This document shows, piece after piece, positions 38,032 to 50,500 of a stretch of DNA of 64,000 bases. The translations under genes and the position numbers were made by a program. Every line of letters starts with the position of its first letter. The first letter of the stretch is position 1. Origin of the DNA: Neurospora crassa OR74A (taxonomy: Eukaryota; Ascomycota; Sordariomycetes; Sordariales; Sordariaceae); NCBI RefSeq assembly GCF_000182925.2, contig NC_026507.1:2480001-2544000 (forward strand), written 5' to 3'. The notes beneath the pieces are model-generated. The model ran no database searches, was not told the DNA's origin, and saw only the letters and a list, made by a program, of their open reading frames with translations.

Positions 38032-39672
38032 TTAATTGTAGTATGCGCGACCGCTCCTGCGAGTCCCCACGCAGCTGATGCTGTCGCTGGGTACGATACT
38101 ATCGGCATCTTCTTGGTCCTCTACCTCACTGTCCCACTTTGTGGACTGAACACCCGAGGTGTCGGGCGGTAGCAGAATCTCATGAGGTGTGACGAGCTCG
38201 CTCAAGCTACCCGAAGCATTTCTAGGCAAACCCCCATCACGGCTTGAACCATAAGCGCCAGACCTTCCCAATGGACTGCCACCGACTTTGACACTGGTCG
38301 TTTTCATGCGGGTGCCTGACTTGGAGCGTCTGACTGTGTAGGCCTCTTCAACCGGAGAACCGCGGATGATACTTGATGATCGATGACTCTTTGTTGACGC
38401 ATAGCCATCCCGTTCTGGCGTACTCGTGTCGTAAGTGTAGCTTCGCTGCACCATTGGCGGGTGTTTTGCGCCTCTTGAGCTTTGAAGGTGGTGGTGATCC
38501 GATGAGATACCCACGGGACGTCGTCCGTATTCCGCTTCGCTGCGGTCCCGAGGAGAGCCGCGAGACCGCGGGGTCATATGACGGCCTCGAACGTCCTCCA
38601 AGCCATCTCCAAAGCCGTCGTCCACATCTCTGCCTCGCGAAGTGCCCGCATAACTGCTGTATCTAGTAATGTACTCCGGCCGCGGTCCTGCCCGGGAAGC
38701 ACTGCCAGAGGTATGCAGATGCTCATCAGGTAAGCGAACCTTGTCCACTGCCCGGTCCACTTCCACATAACGTGTCCTAGGCTCCAAAAGTTTTCCAGAG
38801 TACTTTTCTACATGCCCCTCCTGATGGCTACAGCGGCGTGAAAACGATGGCGGCTCATGATCATCACGCGACGAGCGAGAGCGTTCGGCCTTGGATATGC
38901 TGTACAAAGCACCTCCCACCGCACCGGCGGCTGCGGCGCCCAAAATGGTACTCACAACCGTACTTGGACTAACGCCTCCGGAGCTGTGCCTGGTTGGGAG
39001 AGTGGGAGCATAAGAGGCCGTCCTCGTCACGTGACCCCACCTGGAAGCATGTCGATCATCGTCTTCAACCTCAGCCGAACGCCGGTGACACGAAGGAAGG
39101 TTTGATCCCGGGTATGATGGATTCGACGCTACACCTGGGCGCTGCTCTAAACCTCTTGTATCGTATTTCCACAGGAGGACTCGACTTGGTTCTTCATCGG
39201 CTGACTGCTGGTACCGTGTAGCTGTGCCACCGTGATGGGACGGGTAGCTTTCGAAAGGCTGATATACGATCTCCATGGTGTTGCCGTCAGGGTCAGTGAC
39301 GTTGATTTTGAGGTCGCCAGCTCGAGTTACACTCCTATGGGCCTTGGGGGTTGTAGCAGCTGATCGGGAATCAGCAGGGTGCCGTAGTGGTTTCTCACTG
39401 GCGTCTGGTGAAGCTCGGCGCGCGCAACTAAAAGCTTCGTCGGCTGCGACCGCAGAAGGGGCAGAAAGGGAAATATGTGAGAGTCTCAAGGCCCGATGTG
39501 GGTCAACTTCACGAATCTGAAATACAGGTTTGTCGCGTGACGGATGGCCGTAGGTGATGGACGGTAGGGGTCCGTCCTCCTCACTCAGATATCTCAGGCC
39601 AATATTCTTTATGATGGCCGCGTAAAAGGGTGCGGAGGATGAGAGATGAGAGACTTCGAGGAAGGGAAGCAT
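38032..39672 (-). CDS. VOC (glyoxalase-fold) domain protein with a long disordered Ser/Arg tail
   Basis: Single-exon frame of 546 residues from ATG at 39672 (MLPFLEVSHLSSSAPFYAAI). The first about 140 residues look like a vicinal-oxygen-chelate/glyoxalase fold, with the typical strand-helix start and the end motif DPDGNTMEIVYQPF. The metal-ligand positions are not clearly those of glyoxalase I. The remainder is low-complexity and rich in Ser, Arg and Asp. It carries one Gly/Ala-rich hydrophobic stretch (STVVSTILGAAAAGAVGGAL, about 237-256) that could be a membrane or glycine-zipper segment, and many possible phosphorylation sites (RRSKSGTRMK, RSYTYDTSTP). No enzymatic function is assigned. 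The frame is open upstream to 39765 but the N-terminus there is not family-like. Confidence 0.75.
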   Translation of the reverse strand: MLPFLEVSHLSSSAPFYAAIIKNIGLRYLSEEDGPLPSITYGHPSRDKPVFQIREVDPHRALRLSHISLSAPSAVAADEAFSCARRASPDASEKPLRHPADSRSAATTPKAHRSVTRAGDLKINVTDPDGNTMEIVYQPFESYPSHHGGTATRYQQSADEEPSRVLLWKYDTRGLEQRPGVASNPSYPGSNLPSCHRRSAEVEDDDRHASRWGHVTRTASYAPTLPTRHSSGGVSPSTVVSTILGAAAAGAVGGALYSISKAERSRSSRDDHEPPSFSRRCSHQEGHVEKYSGKLLEPRTRYVEVDRAVDKVRLPDEHLHTSGSASRAGPRPEYITRYSSYAGTSRGRDVDDGFGDGLEDVRGRHMTPRSRGSPRDRSEAEYGRRPVGISSDHHHLQSSRGAKHPPMVQRSYTYDTSTPERDGYASTKSHRSSSIIRGSPVEEAYTVRRSKSGTRMKTTSVKVGGSPLGRSGAYGSSRDGGLPRNASGSLSELVTPHEILLPPDTSGVQSTKWDSEVEDQEDADSIVPSDSISCVGTRRSGRAYYN

Positions 39673-40939
39673 CTTGACTGATGTGTTTTTGAACATTTGG
39701 CCACCCACGGAATGAGCAAAGGCGTGCAGCTCCCAAACGTTTGAAAACTGCTGATTGATGCCCACCCCTCAGTTTGATGTACAGCCCCGGTGTTGAAGAT
39801 GAAGTCAATGTGTGACAATCTTTTGAGGGTCCGAGGTATCGAAGGTCGCTGAGCTAACAAGAACCCTCCAAGCACCATTGAGGCACCGCTGGAGTACCGC
39901 GGCGCGAGTAGGCGATCAAGAAAGGGAGGAATGTGCTGCCGCTCACGGCTCACGAATCCAAGCACTTAGGCCAGGGGCTGTGAGGCGTATCCGTGGTGGG
40001 TAGGTCTAGTTGTACTCTCAAGTACCGCCGCAAGGGTACGTTATGGACAAAGCGAGGAGATCGAAGACGTGTTGGAGGAAGTGACTTGTGAAGCAGAGAC
40101 CCTTCTCACCGGTCCGGGTTTTGTCATAAACAGATGGTGTAGGGCGGGATAAGCGACGTCCAGTGGTGGGCAGAAGGGCGGCCAGATAGCAATTGCTGCT
40201 TGGCGAAATGACTTGACGGTCGGATAGCGGTTGGATTCGTCCACGTATGTTCAGCAGTTAGTCATGTTGGTAGCAAGTAGGAGGAAGAGTGGCAGAGCAG
40301 GTCACAAGTGTAGGTAAGTGGAAAGGCATATCCCCTTTGGGGCTGATGCGCTTCAACTCCCCTCTCATGAGGCGGTAATGGCAGTTTCATGGTAATTGTG
40401 GGTCCCAGGCGCCTATTTTCGGGCTCATCCGTGGAGATATTTAGTCACTGCAGCGTATAGTGTAAAAGAGCATCCCGAACTGCCAAAGTATGCAGTCCTG
40501 TGGTTGGTGGTGATGGGAGGCAAGACAGCGAACCTAACGCGACCCGGCCAACCGGCCTGACTTGGCTGACTGGCGATCGAGGGCGGGAGAATCTCCATTG
40601 GCGAAAACCCATCTCCGCCCTTTTAGGCAAATGCAACCTTGCAAGAACATTCCTACTTTTTCCAGCTTCTCCCCTTTGATGATCTGATGGGAACTGATTT
40701 GCACTCGCACTGCAGGATTTTCCGTGGACAACTGCTGGCCATTGCCGCTCACTGACGGTCACGACTGTGCCGCCGCCTGACAAGCCATCCTTATGGTCTG
40801 GTATGCATCGCCACGGTTGCGGTAAACGCTTCGGTGCCTGGGTGCCGGGGTGCCCAAGTCGAAAGCTTGTATGTAGTGCAATGTAAGGCTTCTCGTAACC
40901 GAATCAGCCTGAGTGTAAAATTAGCATGTCAAACGGTGC

Positions 40940-41015
<76 letters not shown>

Positions 41016-42301
41016 CCAATAACCAAACCCAACTAGACCGGAAACTGAACGACGTGCTCGGTCTTAAGTCTTACAAAAAGTTTTTGGGCTTTCCATGTAT
41101 GAAGAATATCAAACTATCATCATATTTTCATTTATAAAAAAAAAATTTCAAAGAAAATATTAGCAACACTACATTTTACACATCTTTCCTGTTACCACTG
41201 GGTTGTGTGTTCCTGGAGCACAAGCATTGTAGATCATTCAAACCCAAAAGATCCAATTCACAAATTTGCAAGGCACAGCAAAGGCGGGGAGTGCTCCAGT
41301 GCGCGTTCATACGAACAGTCTCGGGAGTAAATGCCAGGCTGACGGCAACTGGGATAACCATTTCATATCCACAGGTGATATGGTCCTGCAGCCCATGATC
41401 CAATCGGTCTGAAGACCCAGTGGCCAAACGCCAATGCCCAGGGTGTTACTTTCCGCGGTTTATTGGCCGAATGAAGAATGCCATGTGAGATACATCAAGG
41501 CCTGTACGCTTCTTGTACATTGCGAGTACACGGCACTATTCGTCAGGCTTTCAAATGGCCATGGAAAGAGATACAGGCACGTGAAAATGAAATCAAACGA
41601 GCTTACGCAGCAAGGGAGACACATTGTTTTGCAAATGCTTTATTTGGGAGAATAAAGGCATTGGGAAGGAGAGGAGGGTAGTGAGGCGTCGCAGTCCGAA
41701 AAACGAGCAACCCACGAAAACACTGACCTGTGGTAGATGGCTACTAGGTAGTAGTGCTGATATCGTGTAAGCAAAAAAGAAGGATGACAAAACATGGTTC
41801 CAGTGCGTCACTTCCCATTCTCTACCACTGATACTAACTGGGCAAGTCGCTACTTGCCCTTCTTTCCGTCATGGCAATGTCTGAGTTGGAATGGCGCATG
41901 GCAAGCGTTCGCTCGACAAAAAATTGCGTTTCACTTGACCCGAGAACTTTGTATCCGCAAGAAGATAGTATTGACTAGCTAAGGCTGGACGTATGAAAGA
42001 GCTAGGAAGAGGCGAAGAAGAGTATATGACGAAAGGAGAGGAGGGAAGGCAGGCCAGGTTGAATGGTCTTGCGTAGACGATGAAAGCGTCTTGAGTCCGT
42101 TGTTGAACGCCCCATGTTTTGGTTGCAAAAACAGCGACAGCGCAATCACAGGCGACCCAAGTTCCGGAGGCTCTAGCCCGCAAAATCGCGATGTTGTATC
42201 ACGAAGCTGGCCAAAGCCCCCGCAGCCTCTCTCACGCGTGAGAAAGGCAAACAGACCTTTCACCCATCCCTCCATGTTCCTCACCACGGTTTGATTGTCG
42301 A
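39673..42301. other. Gene-poor region with a long poly-A tract
   Basis: 2.6 kb without a supportable gene; short frames only. It holds the 72-base poly-A at 40941-41012 and ordinary-composition sequence on both sides. No target duplication or retroelement body was recognised beside the poly-A. Confidence 0.5.
40941..41012. repeat. Poly-A homopolymer (72 bases)
   Basis: Uninterrupted run of 72 A, bounded by GGTGCC and GGCCCAATAACC. It could be the tail of a retroposed element or an assembly-length artefact. The sequence upstream has no LINE or SINE similarity that I can recognise. Confidence 0.9.
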
Positions 42302-43146
42302 TTAAATGATGTCCCACGCATCCTCAGCGGCGTGACAGAACTTGCTGCACGCTACGCTGGCTGACAAGCTATAATTGCTGATGGAAATCTTCTCATCGAC
42401 ATACTCATCCGCAAAGTTATCGGCGCCCTTGGCCATGGCGCCTACAAAGACGCAAATGCTCTCATTCTCGCCCAAAGCGTCGATGTACTCGCGAACGCGC
42501 ACAACGGGGGCGTCGAAGCTGAGCGTAATCTTGCGGCAGTTGGGAGGCAGGTGGTCCGTAATAGGGTTCTGAATCACCTTCAAGAGCTTTTCCTGTGAGT
42601 TGGTTCCCTTGATGGACAGACGATGGAGAAGCTGGACCATGAGACCAGCGAAGCGCTTGAAAGTGCGGGGTATACGGACAGCAGGCGAGACCTCGATCAG
42701 GACCCCTTTGGCGGTCTGGATATAGATCTGCAGCCTGCCGGCCTTGTTGACGGGCGAGTCAAGGAGCGTGAGGAGGCACTAGAGTACACAAATGGCGAGT
42801 GTCAGTAGCAGTATCCGCATGTTGAATGCAGACTGGGAGTGTTTCCAACCTGGTGAGTAATGTCGGGGCGAGCGTCACTGATATCTCTGTTCATCTTGCG
42901 CATGACACCAATGTGCTCATCGCTATTGAGGAGCGAGTATTTTTCCTCTCGCTGCATGCCCATGCGGCCAGAGCCGCCGTGGGACGCCTTGTAGGTCTCG
43001 AGACTGGCGTTGGAGAGTACCACGATGAGCCTCTTAGTATCCTTGTCGGTAGGTGGGATGGGCATGTGCTGCTCAGCAACGAGTTGGGGCAGTGCCGGAG
43101 GAGGGAGCGACTGGGTGCCTGCCATGGTCACGTCGTGGTTAGACAT
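42302..43146 (-). CDS. EMG1: rRNA small-subunit pseudouridine methyltransferase NEP1/EMG1
   Basis: SPOUT-class N1-specific pseudouridine methyltransferase required for 18S rRNA modification and 40S assembly in the nucleolus. Coding exons 43146-42850 and 42778-42302 give 257 residues. Family blocks are intact: [60 protein letters not shown] across the 71-base intron, [40 protein letters not shown] and the C-terminal [20 protein letters not shown]. The start is uncertain. I use the first ATG in the exon ([10 protein letters not shown]). A good-looking upstream exon at 43787-43736 (MSSGSSSPEHPRAGKRPR then GTAAGT) has a family-like basic N-terminus. Joined to the acceptor at 43158 it would read into a stop, so either another exon exists or that exon is non-coding. 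Confidence 0.9.
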
Positions 43147-44073
43147 GTTGAAAACCTGAAGCTCACTCAATAATCGAATAACCAAATGTCCGGGGGCAAC
43201 GACAGGTAGGAGAAATGGCAGGCGGCGGCGCTGGTAGAAACGGTAGGTTTGATGATAGTTGCTGATATGGTCGTCGTGATGGTGCTAGGGACGGGACGAT
43301 GGATGATGTGTAGCCAAGAGAACGCAAGAATGGAGACAAGACGGCCTTTCGAGTTTTCGAGCGAAAAAAACGAAATGGCATTGGCCACCATTGGCGATCA
43401 GTCAAAAGAGAGTGGGGTACCGAAGTTCCAGGCTTCCCGGGCCCCTCTTTCCGTGTACAGTAGTAGTACGTCTTTGCGGCGTCTTTCCCGTCAGGGTGTT
43501 CCCGTCGATTTTTTTGTTTGATTTTTTTTGGTCCTCTGCGCTGCGCATGCGCTATGATGCTTGGCAACAACGGAACCGGGACACACGCAGCAATACAGCT
43601 TGGGAACGCTCAAGCCCGCCCCTCAAACCTCCGAAAAACTTCATACCTCGAGCGCCGCAACACCTCGCATTCAGGGCCCAAACCAAAATGATTATCTGAC
43701 ATAGAAGAGATTAAAAGGTCGAGGAGGGTACTTACGAGGCCGCTTGCCAGCACGGGGGTGTTCTGGGGAAGATGATCCGGACGACATGGTGGCAGGGGAG
43801 CACGGAGCAAAGACAACGATGGAAAACCAAATGGACCCTTGATGGCAGCAAGATTGAAGCGGAAAAGTTGGAGGAAGAACGAGACGAGAGCCCAGAGCGC
43901 GGGTGCGCGGGCGCACGTGCCCTTTTATATGTTCACGAAGCTCGATAACACGACCTGGATAAACCGACTGTGTGGGGCCATACGAACTGAGAGCAGTCAG
44001 CCCCTACCCCAAGCTTGGCATTGATATCGCGCGCCGGCAACCATCAGTCCTCACAAGAAAGCATCGTTTGAAA
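43147..44073. other. EMG1 5' region up to the repeat boundary
   Basis: Contains the candidate upstream EMG1 exon 43787-43736 followed by a consensus GTAAGT donor. No other gene. It ends at the direct repeat CGTTTGAAA (44065-44073) that flanks the hAT-like block. Confidence 0.5.
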
Positions 44074-44334
44074 TAGTCTCAGTCAGACCCACAACCTCCA
44101 AAACCACCCCACCCCACCCGTTTCTGCGGTAGCAGGTCTGAGCCAATTTTGAGCATTTCGGCCGTCAGCCGCTGTAGGACCCAACTATATATTATTATAT
44201 ATTATAAATTCAAGGAAGCTAGTAAAGATAAATAAAAATTACTCTTATATAGAACATTTTATTCTGATTCCAATGGTAGCCTTAGTTCCCTCATACGACT
44301 AAAAATCGTCGAAATACAAGGCTTTGAACTTTTG

Positions 44335-44425
44335 GACTTTTACCCCCTCAAGGCTACATTACTTTAATGGGTGGTCCGAGCTTTATAAAAATGGTACCGT
44401 CAGAACCGCCTTCCCAAGGCTTACC
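44335..44425 (+). repeat. RL..N.WSELY repeat, single copy (left side)
   Basis: Contains GGGTGGTCCGAGCTTTATAA and reads SRLHYFNGWSELYKNGTVRT on the plus strand. Homologous to the tandem copies at 15330-15770 (opposite strand) and to 53040-53150. Confidence 0.6.
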
Positions 44426-44537
44426 CTCTAGGCTAGCCGTTAGCTTCTAGTTCTTCCTTCTACATCATTTTTCATAACGCTTTCAAATATCATCATACTA
44501 TTATTTACAGAGCGCTCCAATTACCCGTATCAAATAG
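44417..44537 (+). mobile_element. 5' LTR remnant of Gypsy-B
   Basis: About 120 bases (AAGGCTTACCCTCTAGG ... GAGCGCTCCAATTACCCGTA) directly repeated at 52911-53031, with differences that are nearly all transitions. Probably 5'-truncated, because the 3' copy appears to continue further upstream. Confidence 0.6.
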
Positions 44538-47500
44538 TAGCTACAATTAAAAATTAATTAACCAAACTAAACCCCTTTCAATTAGAACCTTTAACTAAGT
44601 AAACTAATTAATCTTCAAACGGTTCATTAAACCTCTAATCGCAAAGACCCTATATCGCTCAACACCAACCCTGCAATCGCAAACAATAATAACAATCCTT
44701 TACTATTATATCTCTAAATCCTTCCCAATCCTTCCCTTATACCTTCTCCCCGCGCTTCCTAATTATACTATACCAATTTACTTGTATTGGTTCGTATTAA
44801 TTAAAATATTATATTATACTACCCTAATCCGAATACCTACAGACCTCAATATAAAGGGTAACCCCGTCTACCAATTACTCAATTCTTAAACGTATTTCTA
44901 CTCCTACTTCTTATCTATACTCCTACTAAGTACTTTCTTTATTCTCAATACTATTATTCATTAATAATTGTAATTAAATATACTATAATCTAAAAGCTAA
45001 TTTCAATACTATAGCTAACTATAATTTAACTAACCCCGGCCTAGCTAATAATCCGCCTAATAATTTATTAATATATAATAATTTATTTTAATAAGAAAAT
45101 TACTTTACTAATAACTTTAATAACCTAATTAATTATAATAGTACTATCGTCGGATAAACGAACTATCCTTCAACCTATAGTAAATTACCCTTTACTAAAT
45201 TAATCCAACTACCTCCTAGATTAATAGCTTAGTCTAATAAAATTAAATAATTAAATACAATTAATTCTAAGTAACTAAATTCAATTAAATAAGATTCTCT
45301 TGAATTATTCTAATAACTATTAAATTTATTACTACCTCCGTCGCTCTTTCTACTGCCTAAACCTCCATTTCTACCTCCGAAGCTATAACTACTCCCCGCA
45401 ACCTCTCTAACCAAAATAATTTTCACTATACTAAATAATTTACTAATTATAATTAATAAATCCCCTATAAAACCGGCTTTTATTCTAATAACCCCCAATA
45501 ACCCTACTAAACTAGCGACCGAAGAAGCTCCTAAGAAAAAACCCGTTTCTCCCTCCAAAATTAAAAATATTATAAATTTCATAAAAAGTATATTTACGGG
45601 AGCTAAGCCAACTACGCCTCCTAAAGCAAGCCTTGATAATAATAGTATATTATATATTAAGTACCGCCCTACTAAAGACCGTCCCTCAACCTACTATAAC
45701 CGTAATTTAATAACTATAGGATATAATAATCTTTATAATTACACTGAGGAAAATGCGAATGCCCCCGAAGAGTCTAAATATAAAACAAAAGAATCTATAT
45801 CTAACCTAGAATAACCCAATACTCCTAAATACCTTAGAATCGATATAAGAACTCTATAATACTTAATTAATAAAATAACCTTCGTTAATAACTAATAAGA
45901 CTATAATTTTACTACCTTATTAAATTAAATTATTGTAATAAATTATAATATTAAAGGATTAACCGACTTCGTAAATAAATATTTTAAAACTATTTGTCTA
46001 GTTAATAATAACGTCCAAATAAAAGTTAATGTAATTGATAGTAAGGTAACTATAATAGGTACTAAAGTATTATAAATTAATACTAATTTTAATATAATAA
46101 GTAAAAAAATCACTATAATATAAGCAAATTTAGTTATATTTAGAGTAGTAATTAAATAGTCTAATAAATTCAATAAGCGTATTAAAGGCTAACTCTCATT
46201 TATTATTAAAATACTTAGTAATAGGACCCCCCCTACCCCTATCCCCAATATATACTTAAAATCTATCTTAAACGAAGAATTACGCCCTATAAAAATAAAG
46301 CTAGCCTAAAAAGCCTCTAAACGGGTAGTTACCCAATACTATACCCCTACTACTAATAGTCCCTTACTTCGATTTATTAAATTACCCCCTAGTTTAATAT
46401 TAATTAAAGACTAGTATAAGTACTCAACGTCTAAAAGTCCTCTAATTAATAATACTAGTATTAAACCCGCCTTCCTTACTGCTAACTTCGGTATATATAA
46501 AACTATACGTCCTAAACCTATAGTTAAAGATAAGTAGGATACCCCAAAACCTCTATCTGCTAACCTAGCTATAGTTTATACTACGCTTTTCTAATATATT
46601 CCCGTATAATCCTAAGGTTTAGAATTTACCCTAATATTGTTAAAACCCTACTGGTCCTTAGTACTTACCCCTAGTATTATTAAAATAACCTTATTGGTTC
46701 GTACTATTAATATCCTTGTCGAAGAATTAAAGAAGAATTTTAAGTAAGTGGTTAAGGATATAGAAATTATAAAAAAGGATATTAGTACTTAAATAGCAAT
46801 ATTATAAATTTTATTTATATTTAGTTTGAGTACGGCGCTTAATCGTAGAAGTAATACCCCCCCTATTGTATTAATAGGAGTAGTCGCCGTAGGAGTCCTA
46901 AGTAGTAATAATTCCAATAATAAAGATAATACTAATCCTTATCGCTTAATACCGCCTAGTAGAGGAGGCTTCCCGCCCGGTAAAGGAGGCTTCCCGCCTA
47001 GTAGAGGAGGCGGTAATTTTCCCCCTAACAATAAACCCGTAGTTAGAATATATAGAAACTATCCTTGGGAATATATTAAAATTAAAAAGGAGGAAGTCGG
47101 ATATTTCAACCCTTATTATTTTAACCCCAACGACCTTAGTGTAATATAAAATAGTAAAGACGTTATTTATATAAATATAATAATATTTATAGACTGTATT
47201 CTATTTATAATAGAAGATTTCCCTACTATTAAAACCGAAACCGAAGTTCAATTAATCTATCTCTTTCCCTAATTACTATAAGGAGTAATACTCCTATAGT
47301 AGTACAACCAATTTAAACTAAATTAACGCTAAGCGATATAAAGCGAAGGACTTAACGGTTTGTACGACGGATTAATTATTCGCTTTAAATTAAACTCCGC
47401 TACCGCTATTCGAAAGTTCAATTAAGGAACTATTACCCTAAGGGACGTTGCTGCGGACGAAAATACAATTTCAATATATATTATAAAAAAACTATAATTA

Positions 47501-50500
47501 GCCCGCATAATAGGTATACTCTCTAAAATAGAGGATAATTAGTATGGTATTACAATATATATTTAGAATAGTATAGATACCTGTATTAAAATTCTATTAC
47601 GCCCCCTACGTAAAGTAGGCTTCTTAACCAACTATATAACAGAAGTCAATAATATTAGAAAACTCTTCGTATTTATAATTAAGGATAAATATTCTAATAT
47701 TTTCCCTAAATCTACTTATACTATTAATTCTACTAACCGTATAACTAATAATGCAATGTATAACAATTCCTATTAATATTATAATTGTAATTCTAAGGCC
47801 GCTAGCCGTAAATCGTACTACAATAACTGTAACCGCCGAACTGACTACTATAATAATTAATATACTAAATACTATAACGAATAATATAATAACTAGCGTA
47901 ATAACTACTGTAATAATTAATAAAATACCTATAATCGTTAGGATACCCGCTGCAACGATAAGTTTAAAGGAGGTAGAAATAATAAAGCAAACAACCGCGC
48001 TCATTATACCGAAGATACTAAGGAGCGAGAAGACAATCCTAATAAAGTTAAATAAGACAATGCTACTTTTACGGAGGATTCGGACTCGAATAATAATAAT
48101 AATAATATCTACTATATATATAATAGAAAATTAATTTATTATAAATACTTTAAGGAATTTAATTCTACTTTATTAAAAAAACGCTATATAAAGCAATATT
48201 CACCCTACAAAGCAACCAAATGTAAAATTATTCAACTACTCTCTAAAATCCCTATTATTTAGAGAATATACAATTAATACTATTTAATATACCTATTGCA
48301 AAACGCTATCTTTAAATATATTAAGAAATATAAATACGTTTTAATAAATACTTACAAAGATAAAAAGCTAGTACTAAAAGTCGTATACTATATTAATAAT
48401 TTTACTAATTATAAAATTAAGGAGGCGATAATTTGCCTAAACGAAGATCTAACTAGCAACCTGCTATTAAATTACACCTATTTGCGCGTTAAAGCAAGGA
48501 CTACACTAGAAAGTAAGGATTTTAAAATTTACTTCAATTTAAGCGCGGAATATAGTATTATTAACCGAAAGATACTATTCGGACTTCAATATTCTATTTC
48601 AACGAACTACTCTACAATAATCCGAAGGGTAGGTAATAAATTAATTAAATTAAAAGAATAGGCTACCTTTATAATTTACTTTCTAAATATTAATTAAAAT
48701 AGTAATAATACCCTACTAAAAACTAAAGTAAACGCTTAAGTAATAGATAACCTAATACTAAATATCCTATTCGCTAATTCTTTTCTCTACCTACAACAAA
48801 TTAATATTAACTATAAGGCTAAGCTAATCCAATTCCCAAAAGACGGCTTTATAATAAGCTTCTCAATAATTAAGTATTCTAATAAATACAATAGGAAGGT
48901 CACATTCGGCAAGAAAATTTCTCTATTACTAAGCAAGTAAGCTATAGTACCAATCTATTACAAACCCTTACTAAAAGATCGCTCTTTCACCTTTATATTA
49001 CAATACGTAGCAATTCCCTATATAATTATTAATACTAAATCTCCCCGACTAATTCCTATAAAAAATATATTGGAGGTAATTATTAATATCCTAAAAAACT
49101 TCTATATTAGGTCTATTAGTAAATATAAGGATAATAAATTCTTCACAACCTTATAGGCCAACTTCAACGCCGCTACAATCGTTAAATAAATATTAGCCGT
49201 CCTCGAAAACAATCCTAATACTATACCCGCAGACGTAATAAAATAAATTACTAAAAACCTCCTATTACTACTAAACGCTAAAATTCTCCTCTCTAATAAA
49301 CTATACACCGAATAACGCTACAACCTAGCGTCTAATATACTAAAATTGCTAAACGTTCCCGAAAAATACTCAATACTAGGTATCCGTATAAAAAAAACAC
49401 CAAAAATCATCACTAATAAAGGTATACACATCTATACAACCGATCCAGCCCTAGCCAAAGCACTAGAGGAAATCGTAACCGCTTTCCCCAATCTATAGAA
49501 AGAAAGAAGAATCGTCAATATACCGCTAAAAAATATAATAAAAGTCCTACTCGTAGAGGGTTAATAAAAGCAAAGGGTCGTAATAAGGATGTACCCGTTA
49601 AATAAGAAGGACTAGGCTATAATTAACAAAATCTTTAACATATTCTATAAATAAAGTAAAATAGAATATATACTTTATATTACGCCATTCGCCTACCCAA
49701 TATTTATAATTTAGAAAATAATTAAATTTAGCCCGAAGGGCCGGCCGGTTATTAACCTAAGGGCGCTTAATAATATTATAGTACCTAATAATTACCCTCT
49801 CCTACTCTAAAGTAAAATTATTGTATTTATCCGAAGTAAATTCTTTATTACTATTATTAATATAGTATTATTCTTCTACTAATTTAATATATAATAGAAA
49901 TACTGTAACTAATTTACCCTTATTATTTATTAAAGCCTAGAATAACCTACAATAACCTAAATAGGTTTTAAAAATATACTAATATATATATAATAGTTTA
50001 TAAATATACTATTTAAAAATTACAAAGTATACTACCGGGTATATATTAATAATATCGTTATTACCTCCAATATAGCTAATAAGTATATTACCTACCTTAC
50101 AACAATCTTCAAAATATTCACAAGCAAAAATATCGTACTATTGCCTAAGAAGTTATACTTCAATTACCCGAATATTAAGCTCCTTAACTTCTAAGTAGAC
50201 TCTTTAGGGCTATCTACTACGACGGAACAAATTACTACTATACACAACTTAGCTTTTCTAAAATAATTAAAAGCCTTCGAATAATATATTAGTAAAATTA
50301 ACTTCCTCTATTATTTAATACCCTACTATACTTAATTTATTGAACTGCTATAAAATAGAAAAATCGTACTACTAACTAAAAGTAGGAAAATAAATAAAAT
50401 AAATAATTACAAGAAGCGGGTAACTTACTATACGAAAACCAATTTCGAACCTACCGAATACGAACTAATTATATTCGAAGTATTGTAAAATACTATTTGC

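Noticed and set aside
46826-47149. 107-codon frame with Pro/Gly repeats (GGFPPGKGGFPPSRGG)
   Set aside because: It sits inside the RIPed Gypsy-B body, between gag-like and protease-like relics, with stops on either side. It is a surviving fragment of a dead element, not a gene.
48296-48661. 121-codon open frame
   Set aside because: It corresponds to the protease part of Gypsy-B; continuation is broken by stops and there is no separate start context.
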